In this document: positions 8,701-18,550 of the stretch, piece after piece | Layout: each line of letters starts with the position of its first letter | How positions within the stretch are numbered: the first letter of the stretch is position 1 | From: Hypsibius dujardini | Taxonomy: Eukaryota > Tardigrada > Eutardigrada > Parachela > Hypsibiidae | Assembly (NCBI GenBank): GCA_001579985.1 | Contig: LRSR01009093.1 | Location: forward strand, 1-27,652 | Length of the DNA: 27,652 nt | Direction of reading: 5' to 3' | Notes under the pieces: model-generated | Seen by the model: only the letters and a program-made list of their open reading frames with translations | Told to the model about the DNA's origin: nothing | The model's database searches: none | Program-made: the position numbers and the translations under genes

Positions 8701-9822
8701 CCATTGACTTTGCTCTGTGTCCTATGGTTGATTGATTGATTAAGTTGTATAGGTTGACTTAATACAAGTACTGTATTTTCGCGTTAGACAGGGACAGCGT
8801 ACGAGGTGTGGAACGTTTAATCGGCCACGCGGCGCTTGTGCTGTGTGTACGGTGCACACAAGCCGTGCACACGTTCCCCTCCAGAATGACTGTCCCTGTC
8901 TAACGCGAAAATACAGTATTTCCACTTAAAACATTTTTTTGTCGTATTACTTCTGCTACATTTTTTTCTTCTTTCAACACAATGATGTTTATCCTTTTTT
9001 TGGCACTTTATTTTTCTCACGAATTATCGAAATTCCATGTGATCGCATGGTGTTGTAGAAAGGCATTTATGGTCGCTGCCAAGAGATCAATTTTATCCTC
9101 GAGCTGCTTTCGCTGTTGCCTGTCCTGAAAGTTCAGCTCGGGTGGAATTAGCGCCATTGTGCTGTTATCGTAATCTTGACAGTTCTGTTAGCTGCATTAT
9201 TGATTGCGCGCGGCTCTTTGTGGTTTGTGCCTGCATTCCCTTCACGGTCATGTTGAGTCATGACACTGTTAGAAAGACAAAACAATACAGCGGTCTTTGA
9301 AGCCTTGGAAGCCTGCGCGAACGATTTTATGCACCGGCGCTCGCGGCAACTTTTGTTTTGCTAATTGTTCATTTCTGCTTATTGGCCTTTGTTGCAGTTT
9401 TATGCTGAGCTTTGTTATTTCCTGGGCTCTCTTTGCTGTGATATTCTACGTCATTGCATCAGCGCACGGTGATTTGGATCATTTAGGGGAGGAGGACTGG
9501 AAGCCCTGCATACAGAACCTGAAAGGGTTCACCGCGGCCTTCCTTTACTCGGTGGAGAGTCAGCACACCATAGGCTATGGCTTCCGGTACGACTTCCTTC
9601 CTAGCCGGATTGCTCTTGGGTTGTAAATTGTTCAGTTTCCTTGTCTGCGCTTTAGGTACACAACCGAAGAGTGTGCTGAGGCCATCATCTTTATGTAAGC
9701 AGTGAAAGAGCATTCCGTCTGTCTACCTACCTGTCCGCCTGCCTCCCTGTCTACCTGTCTACCCGTCCGTCTGCCTACCTACCTGTCCGCCTGCCTCCCT
9801 GTCTATCTGCCTGCCTGCCTAT

Positions 9823-9891
<69 letters not shown>

Positions 9892-9901
9892 TGTTTGTCT
9901 A

Positions 9902-9942
<41 letters not shown>

Positions 9943-11809
9943 TTGTCTATCTCTCTGTCTGTTTGTCTGTCTGTCGATTTGCTGAAATGATCCGTCCTTG
10001 TAGGTGCCTTCAGGCCGCCGTCGGAGTCGCACTCCAAGCCTTCATGGTTGGCGTCGTGTTTGCCAAAGTTCAAGTAAGCAATTGACAGCGGCAGCTGCAA
10101 ACTGTTCTATCTTATCAATACAAAATTGCAAATCATCCCCGAATGCGGTTCTCATGCGTCCTCTAATCGGTATTGCTGGCCTCCGTTTTCAGTTGCCCAA
10201 AAAACGAGCACAAACCCTCCTCTTCAGCAAGAATGCTGTGATCTGCAGTCGTGATGGCAAACTCTGCCTGCTCTTCCGCATCGGCAACATGCGTCGGAGC
10301 CTCATTATTCAGTCCAGCGTAAGTGTGTTTGTTTTTTTTTCCTACTCTTGCTGTTTGTCTTTGTTGTGTGGCGGGGAAAAAATGGAGTAGAATTGATTGA
10401 TCGAGTGGATTCCGATAGAGTTGACTTTTTCCGGGTGTCGGCAGTGATAATAATACCCTCCCCCTCCCTCATCGCCACGGGTGAATAAATCTGCACGCTT
10501 GTTACGACAACGATAAACACTTTTACCCGTTTTTATGGCGGCCGTATCGTAAAGCGGAGCCTTAACTGCTTTATGGCCGCAGGTTCGTGCCCAACTGGTG
10601 CACCATCGGAAGACGATCGAAGGGGAGCTCCTGCCGTTCCATGTAAGCAACACCCTTCACCGTCCTCTTGTTGACTGACTGAACAATGCACAATCGTTAA
10701 GCGTTGTTGCCTTTCCGTCTTCTTCTTCCAGCAACATGAAATGAGTATCCAACTCGACTCCATGTCCGGATCGGCGTTCCTCGCCTGGCCGGTGACCGCA
10801 TGTCATGTGATCACGCCCAGCAGTCCTATCTACGATCTCAGCAAGAAGTCACTGGAGCGCGCCAAATTTGAGATGATTGTTATATTGGAAGGTAAAACGT
10901 CTTTTTTTAAGCTGAAAAACGAAAAATTACAGGGCAGACATAATCAGTCTTCTGTAGTAACCTGCCGTACTGTTCCGGATTAGGGTTTTATTTTCAGCTT
11001 TGTGTAGCTGGCCATATCTTTACGATTGTGTGATAAAAATTGCTTGGCGGCTGTGGTTGCAGGTGTGATTGAGTCTACCGGAATGGTAACTCAGGCTAGG
11101 ACGTCTTATGTACCGGAAGAGATTCTCTGGGGCCATCGGTTTGCCCGGCTGTTGACATACCGGAAGGAGAGCGGTCAATACGTGGTTGACTTTGATAGAT
11201 TCCAATTGGTGGAGGTACAGTATGACATCTTCCTACTAGACCACAACACTGCCTATCTGTCTTTTTGCCTGTCTATCTGTCTCTCTGTCTCTCTGTTTCT
11301 CTGTCTGTCTGCCTGTCTGTCTGTTTCTCTGTCTGTCTGTTTGTCTGTTTGTCTGTCTGTCTGTTTTGCCTACCTTTCTGTTTGCCTGCCTGATTGCGAA
11401 CCTGTCTGTTTCTGTTACGGCTTGACTTTCTCTCTACGTGTGGGTTTTTATACCTATTTTACGGTATGTGTGAGCTCGTTCCTCTCCTTCGTAGCATGTT
11501 CCCAATATGCCGCTCAGCTCAGCGCGCGACCTTGACATTGTCCGCCATGCGGCTGATCTCCGGAACGCCGAAGACGAGGACGGCGTTGACGGCGAAGTTA
11601 ATCGATCGTACAAAGCGCCCAGTCCCAGCTTGCAGCGCGCCGTCTCGGCAGTTGGGATGAGTGCAGGTGGCAGCCATACCACCACGCCGAACCTTCTCGA
11701 AGCCCCTCCATCCGGTCATACGATCCCGGTCCCAGTGCGAAGACCGAGTGTCTCCTTCGCGCCGACGCGCGATGTCTCGTTAGAAATGGACATTGACATG
11801 GAGTCGTAG
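5723..11809 (+). CDS. KCNJ (Irk-like): Inward-rectifier K+ channel Kir-A, 10 exons, 483 aa
   Basis: Exons 5723-5752, 6411-6721, 9398-9586, 9656-9694, 10004-10073, 10193-10318, 10583-10642, 10732-10891, 11063-11214, 11495-11809 (1452 nt, all phases agree). MGKDPKF is the first in-frame ATG. Order: N-tail with a poly-Asn run, slide helix [13 protein letters not shown] (~98-110), M1 (~111-136), turret with one Cys, pore helix [14 protein letters not shown], filter TIGYGF (171-176), M2 (~190-212), then LPKKR and the Kir cytoplasmic domain ([49 protein letters not shown]). The E in the pore helix and the R after GYGF, which form the family salt bridge, are both present. Position 201 is Gln where strong rectifiers have Asp. 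A His precedes TIGYG where Thr is usual. Intron 3 (69 bp) splits the Arg codon right after GYGF and is followed by a 39-bp exon. Forms tetrameric plasma-membrane channels that set resting potential (family knowledge). Subfamily not assignable. Confidence 0.93.
5806..5871. repeat. (CAAT)n array in Kir-A intron 1
   Basis: Two runs of CAAT separated by a short AT-rich stretch. The remainder of intron 1 (to 6410) shows nothing else recognisable. Confidence 0.85.
6507..6527. repeat. (AAT)7 coding microsatellite
   Basis: Seven AAT codons give an Asn run in the cytoplasmic N-tail of Kir-A; likely length-polymorphic. Confidence 0.9.
6847..6944. repeat. (ATTTT)n pentanucleotide array
   Basis: About 19 tandem ATTTT units with one 6-base step, in Kir-A intron 2. 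Confidence 0.95.
7157..7280 (+). mobile_element. Palindromic MITE, family C copy 4
   Basis: ACACACGCGGCAAAAAGTCT at the left, AGGTTTTTGGCACGTGTGTA at the right; inner arms CGAGTTAAGCCATTACACTC and GTCGAGTTAAAGTGCTTAAT. In Kir-A intron 2. Confidence 0.87.
7320..7470. mobile_element. MITE, family F (151 bp, perfect 25-bp TIRs)
   Basis: GTACCGTCGCGATCTCAAGG at 7320 continues to ACAG at 7344 and is repeated inverted without mismatch at 7446-7470. Including four upstream bases the left end reads TACTGTA...TCGCG...AGGGACAG, the same end layout as family A. No coding capacity. Confidence 0.88.
7471..8207. other. Kir-A intron 2, middle part
   Basis: Contains an AATA/ATA-rich stretch (7676-7760) and otherwise unremarkable intronic sequence; I see no gene, RNA or mobile element here. 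Confidence 0.5.
8208..8349. mobile_element. MITE, family H copy 1 (142 bp)
   Basis: Left end CACGATTCTAACGGCC, right end GGCCGTTAGAATCG. The interior has TTAGCCCCGCC, GTGACGTCACGGATT and GGGGGTCGTAATTTACTG, all of which recur in the next element. Confidence 0.8.
8260..8267. promoter_or_regulatory. CRE-like palindrome TGACGTCA in H copy 1
   Basis: A perfect TGACGTCA palindrome inside the element; the same 15-base block GTGACGTCACGGATT occurs in H copy 2 near 8416. It matches the consensus site for CREB/ATF factors, but no function is shown. Confidence 0.35.
8358..8565. mobile_element. MITE, family H copy 2 (208 bp)
   Basis: Left end CTGTACTGCCTCGATTTTAA, right end TTAAAATCGTGGCCGTACAG. Shares TTAGCCCCGCCCACC, GTGACGTCACGGATT and GGTAATTTACTTGTAGGG with copy 1. 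Lies 8 bp from copy 1 in the same orientation; a poly-G run is at 8504-8515. Confidence 0.8.
8769..8918 (+). mobile_element. MITE, family A copy 2 (150 bp)
   Basis: Perfect 29-bp TIRs at 8769-8797 and 8890-8918 (TACTGTATTTTCGCG...AGGGACAG). The interior is the inverse of copy 1 at 2736. From 8919 to the acceptor at 9397 nothing further is recognised. Confidence 0.92.
9717..9976. repeat. CTGC/CTGT array in Kir-A intron 4
   Basis: CTAC/CTGC-rich left half, CTGT/TTGT right half, ending ~27 bases before the acceptor at 10003. The homologous intron of Kir-B holds a comparable array in the same orientation. Confidence 0.93.
11251..11399. repeat. CTGT/CTCT array in Kir-A intron 9
   Basis: Imperfect CTGT, CTCT and TTGT units between exons 9 and 10. 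The equivalent Kir-B intron (21355-21425) is only 71 bp and has no array. Confidence 0.9.
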
Positions 11810-12123
11810 TGTCCGTCCGTTCTTTATTCCGTCCCGCCCCGGCACCTGTGCTTTATTTACCCGATGCAGGCTGTTCTTATGTTTCATCTTATTTATCTGT
11901 CCAGCAACGACTTGGTGGTCGTTATTCCTCACTGTCTTCTGCTACTTGTAGTAGTACCTTGTTTGATTAGCCCGTCTCGAAGCGTTAGCGCAGTTGTACA
12001 AATTTGTTGTTGATTTTTGATTTTTTAAACTGATTCATAAAAAATAGATGGGAAAAAACAAACAATACCGTTTCGGTCAAACTGAGAATCACATATTTTT
12101 ATCAAGGCTACGGTGCATGTCTT
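11810..12123. other. Convergent 3' spacer between Kir-A and AP5Z1
   Basis: Tail-to-tail spacer of 314 bp. On the minus strand AATAAA occurs at 11857-11852 and 11828-11823, ~270-300 nt past the AP5Z1 stop and only 14-50 bp from the Kir-A stop. On the plus strand only a variant CATAAA (12036-12041) is seen. The 3' UTRs therefore probably overlap. Confidence 0.55.
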
Positions 12124-12443
12124 CTATAGCGATTGTCCCAGGATGAGCTCCTCACGTTCCTCTTCGACGGACTTTAGATTTTTTATGGCTTCCAGAACTT
12201 CCGGTTCAGGGGAGATGGAGAGGTTCATGACGATTTCGGTGACGGATGGGAGGGCCAGCATTTTGATTAGGGAATTGATCTGGTCCACAATGTCGAATCG
12301 TTGTTGCTCGGGGTGCTCTCGAGTCTTTTTCACTACGTTGTTTAGGCAGATGACTGCTCGTCGAGTCAGATCGTAGCTCAACGAGCCAAGCTAAAAGGTT
12401 AGAGACTTGTAACCAATCAACTACGCCTGTCTGTCTGTCTGTT

Positions 12444-12481
<38 letters not shown>

Positions 12482-13160
12482 CCTGTCTGTCTGTATGTAA
12501 CTGTCTATTAACTGTACCTTAGTCATGGTCCTCAGACAGGCCTGAAAGAGTTCCATGATCCCATCTTGCGGGTTGTGTACCAGATTGCTGGACTTGGTTT
12601 TGATGATGTCGTAGGTGAGAGACTCCACCGCATCGTAAAATTTCCCCAACGCCTTTGCCTGCTTTTCGGCTAGCGCTGGACTCTCTTCCCCGATACACCA
12701 GATCTGTCAAACAAACGTGCAATCACGGGGGTCGCATCGCAGACATCACTTGAACAGATCAGGGATCTTACCAAAGAGGTGAGAAAGACAGGGTACATGA
12801 AATGATTCGCCACGATATAATCGCTGATCTCGTTGTGCATTTCAACAAAGATAGCCTTGGATTTTGAGAGCAGTAGACAGACGCCATCCCCCATAACCCT
12901 GTGAAGCAAAATAATGAGTGGGCGTGTAATTGTGTATGCGTCAACTTCACACTGTAAAGTTTGGAAAACCTTGACGCAGTACGAGTAAGCTACATACTGC
13001 TGCATTTGAACGTTTTCCGCGAAACTCCCATAGAGTGAGTGCATACGCCCAAGGACAGCTAGAACGACGCTTTTTTTATCGAGCTGCTTCGTCGACACGG
13101 CCACGCTGAAGAAGATACTGCAAACGAAAACCCGATTGGCTGGCTGTTCGTCTGCCTGCC

Positions 13161-13204
<44 letters not shown>

Positions 13205-16200
13205 CATCTGCCTGTCTGCCTGCCAGTCAGTCAGTCGGTCTGTAACTCTGCAGATGTGTCGAAGTTGTGTCTGTGACAGCCTACCTGAGCAGAGCAGGAA
13301 CCGCTTGAGAGCAGAAAATTACACGCGGATGGGATACCACTTCCGACAGTGATCGATGAAAGTCCGGAATGCTTCAAACAGAAAAGAATGACTATCAATA
13401 CCCCCGCCCGGCGAGCGCAAGTAAATTCCGAATTGCTTACTTTTCCATCATACCACCACGCCCGCTCTCGTTGCGGAGGAAGAAGTCAAAAGAGTAGCGC
13501 AATCGTGGGTCACTCACTCTTTCCGCCGCCAGCTGTCGGATTGCAATCAAGAAGCTCTTCTCGCCAAAAATCGCCACTTCCAATGCGGCGGAAACACACG
13601 GCAGATCAATCAAGGAATGAAGAAGCTGGAGCAAAAGGAAACGAATTGCAGTCAATGCTGATGCATGAGTTGCCTGCATGCCTGCCTGTCTGTATGCTTG
13701 CCTGCCTGCCTGTATGCTTGCCTGCATGCCTGCCTGTATGCTTGCCTGCCTGTATGCTTGCCTGCCTGTATGCTTGCCTGCGTGCCTGTCCGCATTGCGA
13801 CTTGCTTCTTACTTCTAGACATGTAGCCGGTGTCACCATCGCGGACATCAACTCCATATACAGATGCTGAAATGGAATGAAACTGAGATTTAGGGAGAAA
13901 GTCCTTTCTGCGTGCGCTTTTCCAGGAGCTTTCGGTACTGCACGATTATTCCAATAACTGAAACTCTACCATATTGGCCCGGGGATTCCAAGCGAGTACT
14001 TTAAGAACGGCAGGGAAGTATCGCTGGAATATCTTCGTGCGAGATTGAACGTTCACTTTGTTTTGACGCAAAAGCGCGATGAATTCCGAGGCGAAAATAT
14101 TGTCCAGAAGGCCCGCGTTGGGGAGGAGGTCACAGCAGAGGAAATGACTCATGTTGTCCACCTCAAAACTTGCCGATTCACCTGCGAATATAGAGAAGTG
14201 CAACTAGCCCCGAAAATTGTGTGAGAAGGGACAAGACGCACCGTGGTTTAACATGAACTGAAACACATGCAGCAGGACCATGGAATTGTGAATGCGGCGC
14301 ATCGTCCGGTCGTTAAGATCAGCAACCGCTCGGAAAGCTTTCCGAACAAGCTTCGGGTTCCGTAGGCAGAGCAAGTCGAGAATGCGAATTGATTCCGACA
14401 AGACCTTAATCAAATCCCAAAACGATACAAATGAGCTATGACGAACCAATGCACAAAATATGCTGAATTGGATAGGAACGCACAGATCTCATGAACGAAA
14501 AAAACACAAGCACAGGCATGCATGCAGAGACAGGAGACAGGCAGAGAGGAAACATACACACAGACAGACAGGCAGACAGACAGACAGACAGACAGACAAA
14601 CAACCAGACAGACAAATAGGCAGACAGGCAGACAGACAAACAGCCAGACAGACAAATAGGCAGATAGGCAGACAGACAGACAGAGGAACGAACAAACACA
14701 GATACTTCAACAGATTCTTGATAGGCAGACACAATGGCTGGAATTCTGATAAAGACTTACGGCGTCCTGGAGTTCGCAGTCATACGAGGATTTGAGTGGA
14801 CCTAAATGGACAATTCCCCAATTCAAAGATTCCAACTTGCAGTTTGATACACATCATTAACTGAAGCATCCTTACGGATCTCAGATTGCTTCAGAACGTG
14901 AAGACAGTATTCGAAGGCGACATCCTCAATACTTTCAGCTCGAACTCGCCCCTGGACGGTCGCCAAAGCCATGCCCAGTGGACCATCACCTTCAGCTTCT
15001 TCCATCGCTTCGCGGAGCGGTAGAGCCTCGAGTATCTCATAAAGTAGGGCGAAACTGAGAATGTTCATCTGGAAGGGAAGATTTCCAATATAAAACGTGG
15101 CAAGACACAGAGAGAATGCTTGCTGATTACCTGCTGATCTTCAGCATAAGATTTCGCTAAGGATAGTACAGTAAAGAGTTCTGATGGCGTGCTACCGTCA
15201 AGTTCCGTCACGGATAACAGCGCGAGCGTCTTTGTCGAGCGTTTGTTCTTCTCCTGCTGGAAGTCGTCGAAGACGCTGGCATTTACTAACCAGTTGGACA
15301 CTGACCAGCAAAGCATGTCGAAGCAGTCTGGAAATACAATGATGCAAGTCTGGTCAAATGGTGGAACCGCATAGTCAGAGACTACAGACAGACAGACCGA
15401 CTGACGGACAGCCAAACAGACAGACAGACAGACAGCCAAACAAACAGACAGACAGCCAAACAAACAGACAGACAGACAACGAGACAGACAGATAGATATA
15501 CAGACAGACAGACAACGAGACAGACAGACAACGAGACAGACAGACAACGAGACAGACAGACAACGAGACAGACAGATAAACAGACAAACAGATGGGCAGG
15601 TAGGAAGATGGTCGTAACAGGTGGACGTACCTTGAAATAAAACTCCGTCACTTCCAGCTCGAAATTGCCTAGCCAGAAAAACTAGAACCGCCTTCTTCCC
15701 GGCGACAGTGGTCACAGCATCATTCAGGCACCTGAAAAAGACATCCGGGATTCCCACACAGCAAAATTTTAACGAGAAACTTTGAAGTACTGTATAACTT
15801 ACTTGACCAAGAAGACACAGACATCGTGATCAAACTCTTCGGACAGGTTCTGCAAAAGAGACGAGAAGAATTTAGCAAAGGCTGCCACGGTTCGCCTGGG
15901 CAACAAAAGACTTGCCTGCTGTCGCAACAAATGCAGAAACTCTGCTAGTCGATTGACATCCACCACGTCCAAACCATTCACGTCGATTTTGAGAGCAGCT
16001 GTAGGGCAAATCTCGGCAAGGCATGCAACGGCCAGTGTCAACACCTGTGGATGGATGGCTTTCAAGTCTCGTAACGCTGTAAGGAATAAGGAAGCCACAT
16101 TCTCCGGGACCCTAGACCAAGAGAGAAAAACTTGTTTAACATATTACCCGCTTTCAGGAATCAATCAATCAATCAAGCAAGCAATCGATCAGACTCACTT

Positions 16201-16975
16201 TAAGGCATAAATCAATCAATCAATCAAGCAATCAATCAGACTCAAACCTTCGTTCAGTCCGGCTAAGCTGCAGGATCAGATAGAGTTCCCGTAACGCCAC
16301 CACAACTTGCTCAGTCTGTTTGTCGATTGTAGAAAAGGACGAAAGAAGGCGACAAAGGTTGATTAAGCAATGATTCAGGTCGTCCCCAGTACGATTTCTG
16401 AAAATAAACATTGATTAGTCAAGCATTAGTCATCAGTTGATTGGTTGATTATTTAGAATTTCTAATACGTCATTTCACTACTGATTGCTTGATTGTTACA
16501 TGGCCGATTTCATTCTCTTCTAGTGGCAGGAAAATTTTAGAAACTTGAATGACAAATGGCTGATGAAAATTTAATGTTAATCTGGTGAATAGGTGACAGA
16601 GATAAATACCAGTAAAATTAATTCGAAACCGATCAAACACAGAACGGGACGCGCAACTATTAGTTGTGGCACGATTTCTTAACGAAAAACGTTAATCGGA
16701 ACACATGTTACTATGCTAGTGTTCCGATTATCGTTTTTCGTCAAGAAATCGTGCCACAGCTGTATCATTAGTTGTGGGAATGTACGATTGATTGGCTGCT
16801 CGCTCCGTGATCCAATAAGAGAACGCAAGTCAATGGTTGATTGCATGATTGGCCACAACACATGCCGTTGACAAATTCGTTTCGACATTGATCTCCTTCG
16901 AAACGGAAAGAATGATGATTAATCGGAAGCTCACCTGTATTTTACCACAAACTGGTGCAGGCCTGATAGTGCCAT
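12124..16975 (-). CDS. AP5Z1: AP-5 complex subunit zeta (AP5Z1), 16 exons, 825 aa
   Basis: Exons (minus strand): 16975-16935, 16397-16248, 16111-15803, 15731-15631, 15327-15131, 15068-14876, 14801-14761, 14404-14242, 14181-13970, 13866-13813, 13625-13441, 13371-13285, 13117-12953, 12898-12772, 12703-12518, 12390-12124 (2478 nt, every phase agrees). Length is close to the ~807-aa human protein and the order of helical blocks matches along its length: GLHQ near the start, ELFTVLS...EDQQ, VAFEYC, ILDLLC, LAWN, LLHSLIDLPC, QAVPALL, LGRMHSLYG, WCIGE, and LALPSVTEIVM at the end. The donor chosen for exon 9 (ATG|GTAGAG) gives a spacing identical to human between LAWN and the DLPC helix. The protein is an all-helical scaffold that links AP-5 to SPG11/SPG15 on late endosomes and lysosomes (family knowledge; human loss gives SPG48). 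Intron 13 is 54 bp, in frame and without a stop, so it could be retained. Five introns hold CTGT/CAGA arrays. Confidence 0.94.
12427..12495. repeat. (CTGT)n array in AP5Z1 intron 15
   Basis: CTGT/TTGT units; on the AP5Z1 sense strand this reads CAGA. Confidence 0.92.
13150..13242. repeat. (CTGT)n array in AP5Z1 intron 12
   Basis: Twelve or so near-perfect CTGT units followed by CTGC and CAGT variants; CAGA on the gene's sense strand. Confidence 0.92.
13671..13790. repeat. CTGC-rich array with 16-bp higher-order unit, AP5Z1 intron 10
   Basis: TGCTTGCCTGCCTGTA recurs about six times, so CTGC tetramers have been amplified as a 16-base unit. Confidence 0.88.
14558..14691. repeat. (CAGA)n array in AP5Z1 intron 7
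   Basis: CAGA with CAAA and TAGG variants; a longer unit CAGACAAATAGGCAGACAGG repeats once. CTGT on the AP5Z1 sense strand, opposite to introns 10, 12 and 15. Confidence 0.92.
15384..15602. repeat. (CAGA)n array in AP5Z1 intron 4
   Basis: CAGA units broken periodically by GCCAAA and by ACGAGA, which recur every 12-20 bases. CTGT on the AP5Z1 sense strand. Confidence 0.92.
16662..16761. mobile_element. Hairpin element D, 43-bp arms with 14-nt loop
   Basis: 16662-16704 and 16719-16761 are inverted with 40 of 43 bases paired (GGCACGATTTCTT, CGAAAAACG, ATCGGAACAC). In AP5Z1 intron 1; ATTAGTTGTGG appears on both sides. No coding capacity. Confidence 0.85.
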
Positions 16976-17334
16976 GATTAATGATTAATGATCAAGGATC
17001 AATGACAAAGACTGCAACAATGGACGAGAACAAATCAGCAGAGGGAAAAATAAAAATTTGAACAGTTTAAAATTGCGAAAACTACAAATACAAAATCAGT
17101 TTAGGCGCAGGAAGCAGAAAGACCACCATTTGAGTTCAATGTCAGAAATTAAAAATAAAATTTATCTAAGGCAGAGAGGAACTCTAAATTCGTTTGGAAA
17201 GGTATTGCGCCTGATCTCATAATCTTTGCATTTGCTCAAGTGAGTGATTGATTGATTGATTGATAATGATGCGGTTGAAAGTTAAAGCCGAACACAGTGA
17301 CCAAGTTGCAGCCCAAACCGCGTACCCACGTGGC

Positions 17335-17446
17335 AAAAACCTTGCGCTAACTGAGTTAAGCCATTGAACTCATTCACTGCATGGATTTATAGAGAGGTCG
17401 ATTTAATGGGTCAACTCGATCAGCGCAAGACTTTTGCCACGCGTTT
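17335..17446 (+). mobile_element. Palindromic MITE, family C copy 5
   Basis: CCCACGTGGCAAAAACCTTG at the left, AGACTTTTGCCACGCGTT at the right; central part diverged (ATGGATTTATAGAGAGG). Confidence 0.8.
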
Positions 17447-18051
17447 AAGATGTGTTGGTCAGGCGGCTCGGTAGAGCTACTGACACCACGGGCCGTAGCT
17501 GGCCGTCCGCTTGCGCGCAGTTTCCTTTTGTTTACGTTTTTTCCCCTAATTTTTTTCCCGGCGCTCCCGATTCCGATATGCTAGCACTACGAAGTCGGCA
17601 AATAATTCACAGTTTGCAGTCACGTCTTTTTTTGCCTATTTGAAGGAAGAGACCCTTTAACCACAACGTTTTTCACCCGTCTGTAGCACCTCACTCCTTA
17701 TCAGCTGTCGCCGCATCTGCCGTTTGGCGCTTATCTCTCCTTCCGATTGATTCGCAATCATAACTTCTGTTATGAAAGGATTGTGGGGGAAGACTTCGGT
17801 GAGCGGAAAAGGTTGATGCGGGTAGTACTCTGAAGTCATGATGACTAGCGAATGATTCAGTCTTTCACAAGTCAGTCTTTCAACTTATTAGATTGCAATT
17901 TGCGGTGCTGTACTACTAAATCTGCAGTTTGGTTCGGTCCGTGTGATAAATCTGAAAGATTTTCGTCCGAGGGGTGGTGGTGAGGTGAGCACACAGTTTC
18001 TCAGCACTGCGATTGATTGATTGATTGTGGGATTTATCAGCTGATCCGATT

Positions 18052-18177
18052 ACACACGTGGCGAAAAACCTTGCATTGACCGAATTAAGCACTTTACCTC
18101 ACGGCTGCTATTACGACATGCCTCAAACGAGTGTAGTGGCTTTACTCGGTTAGTGCAAGGTTTTTGCCATATGTGTA
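18052..18177 (-). mobile_element. Palindromic MITE, family C copy 6
   Basis: ACACACGTGGCGAAAAACCT at the left, AAGGTTTTTGCCATATGTGT at the right. Same orientation as copy 1 (ACTTTACCTCACGGCTG arm first). Confidence 0.83.
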
Positions 18178-18550
18178 GTTTCCCCTGGACATTTTGGTCA
18201 TTAAAATAACTGCCCCGCTTTGAATTTGTGCGACAATTTTGTGGTGTCCAAAAGGCGCTGAAATAATATTTAAAAAAATGTTTATCACCATCGCGATCGG
18301 CCAAAAATATTTTTCCGATTCCTCGGTGACCGCCTGATGTAGCTGTCCGCTCGATCGGTTGATTGATCGGATATTCCACGTCTAAAGCTTTCTCTGTTTC
18401 TGTTTGGTCAGTGCCAGTGAGTGTTATTCAGTTGCAAGCCTGAATCTCCCTCCCGATCGGACTGGGGTTTTTTTTCTCTTCACAAATGCCTGTCCATATT
18501 TCATGATTTTACATTGGGATCTCAATCTGGAAATCACATCCGCGGTTTCA

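Noticed and set aside
13946-13969. Extending AP5Z1 exon 9 to ...MVEFQLLE
   Set aside because: Reaches a stop and cannot join the next exon in phase. The donor ATG|GTAGAG gives the right phase and the same spacing as human AP5Z1.
17657-17839. 60-codon minus-strand ORF with ATG (MTSEYYPHQPF)
   Set aside because: No recognised homology, no clear splice partner, and AP5Z1 already has a well-aligned start at 16975. Kept only as a note in the spacer entry.
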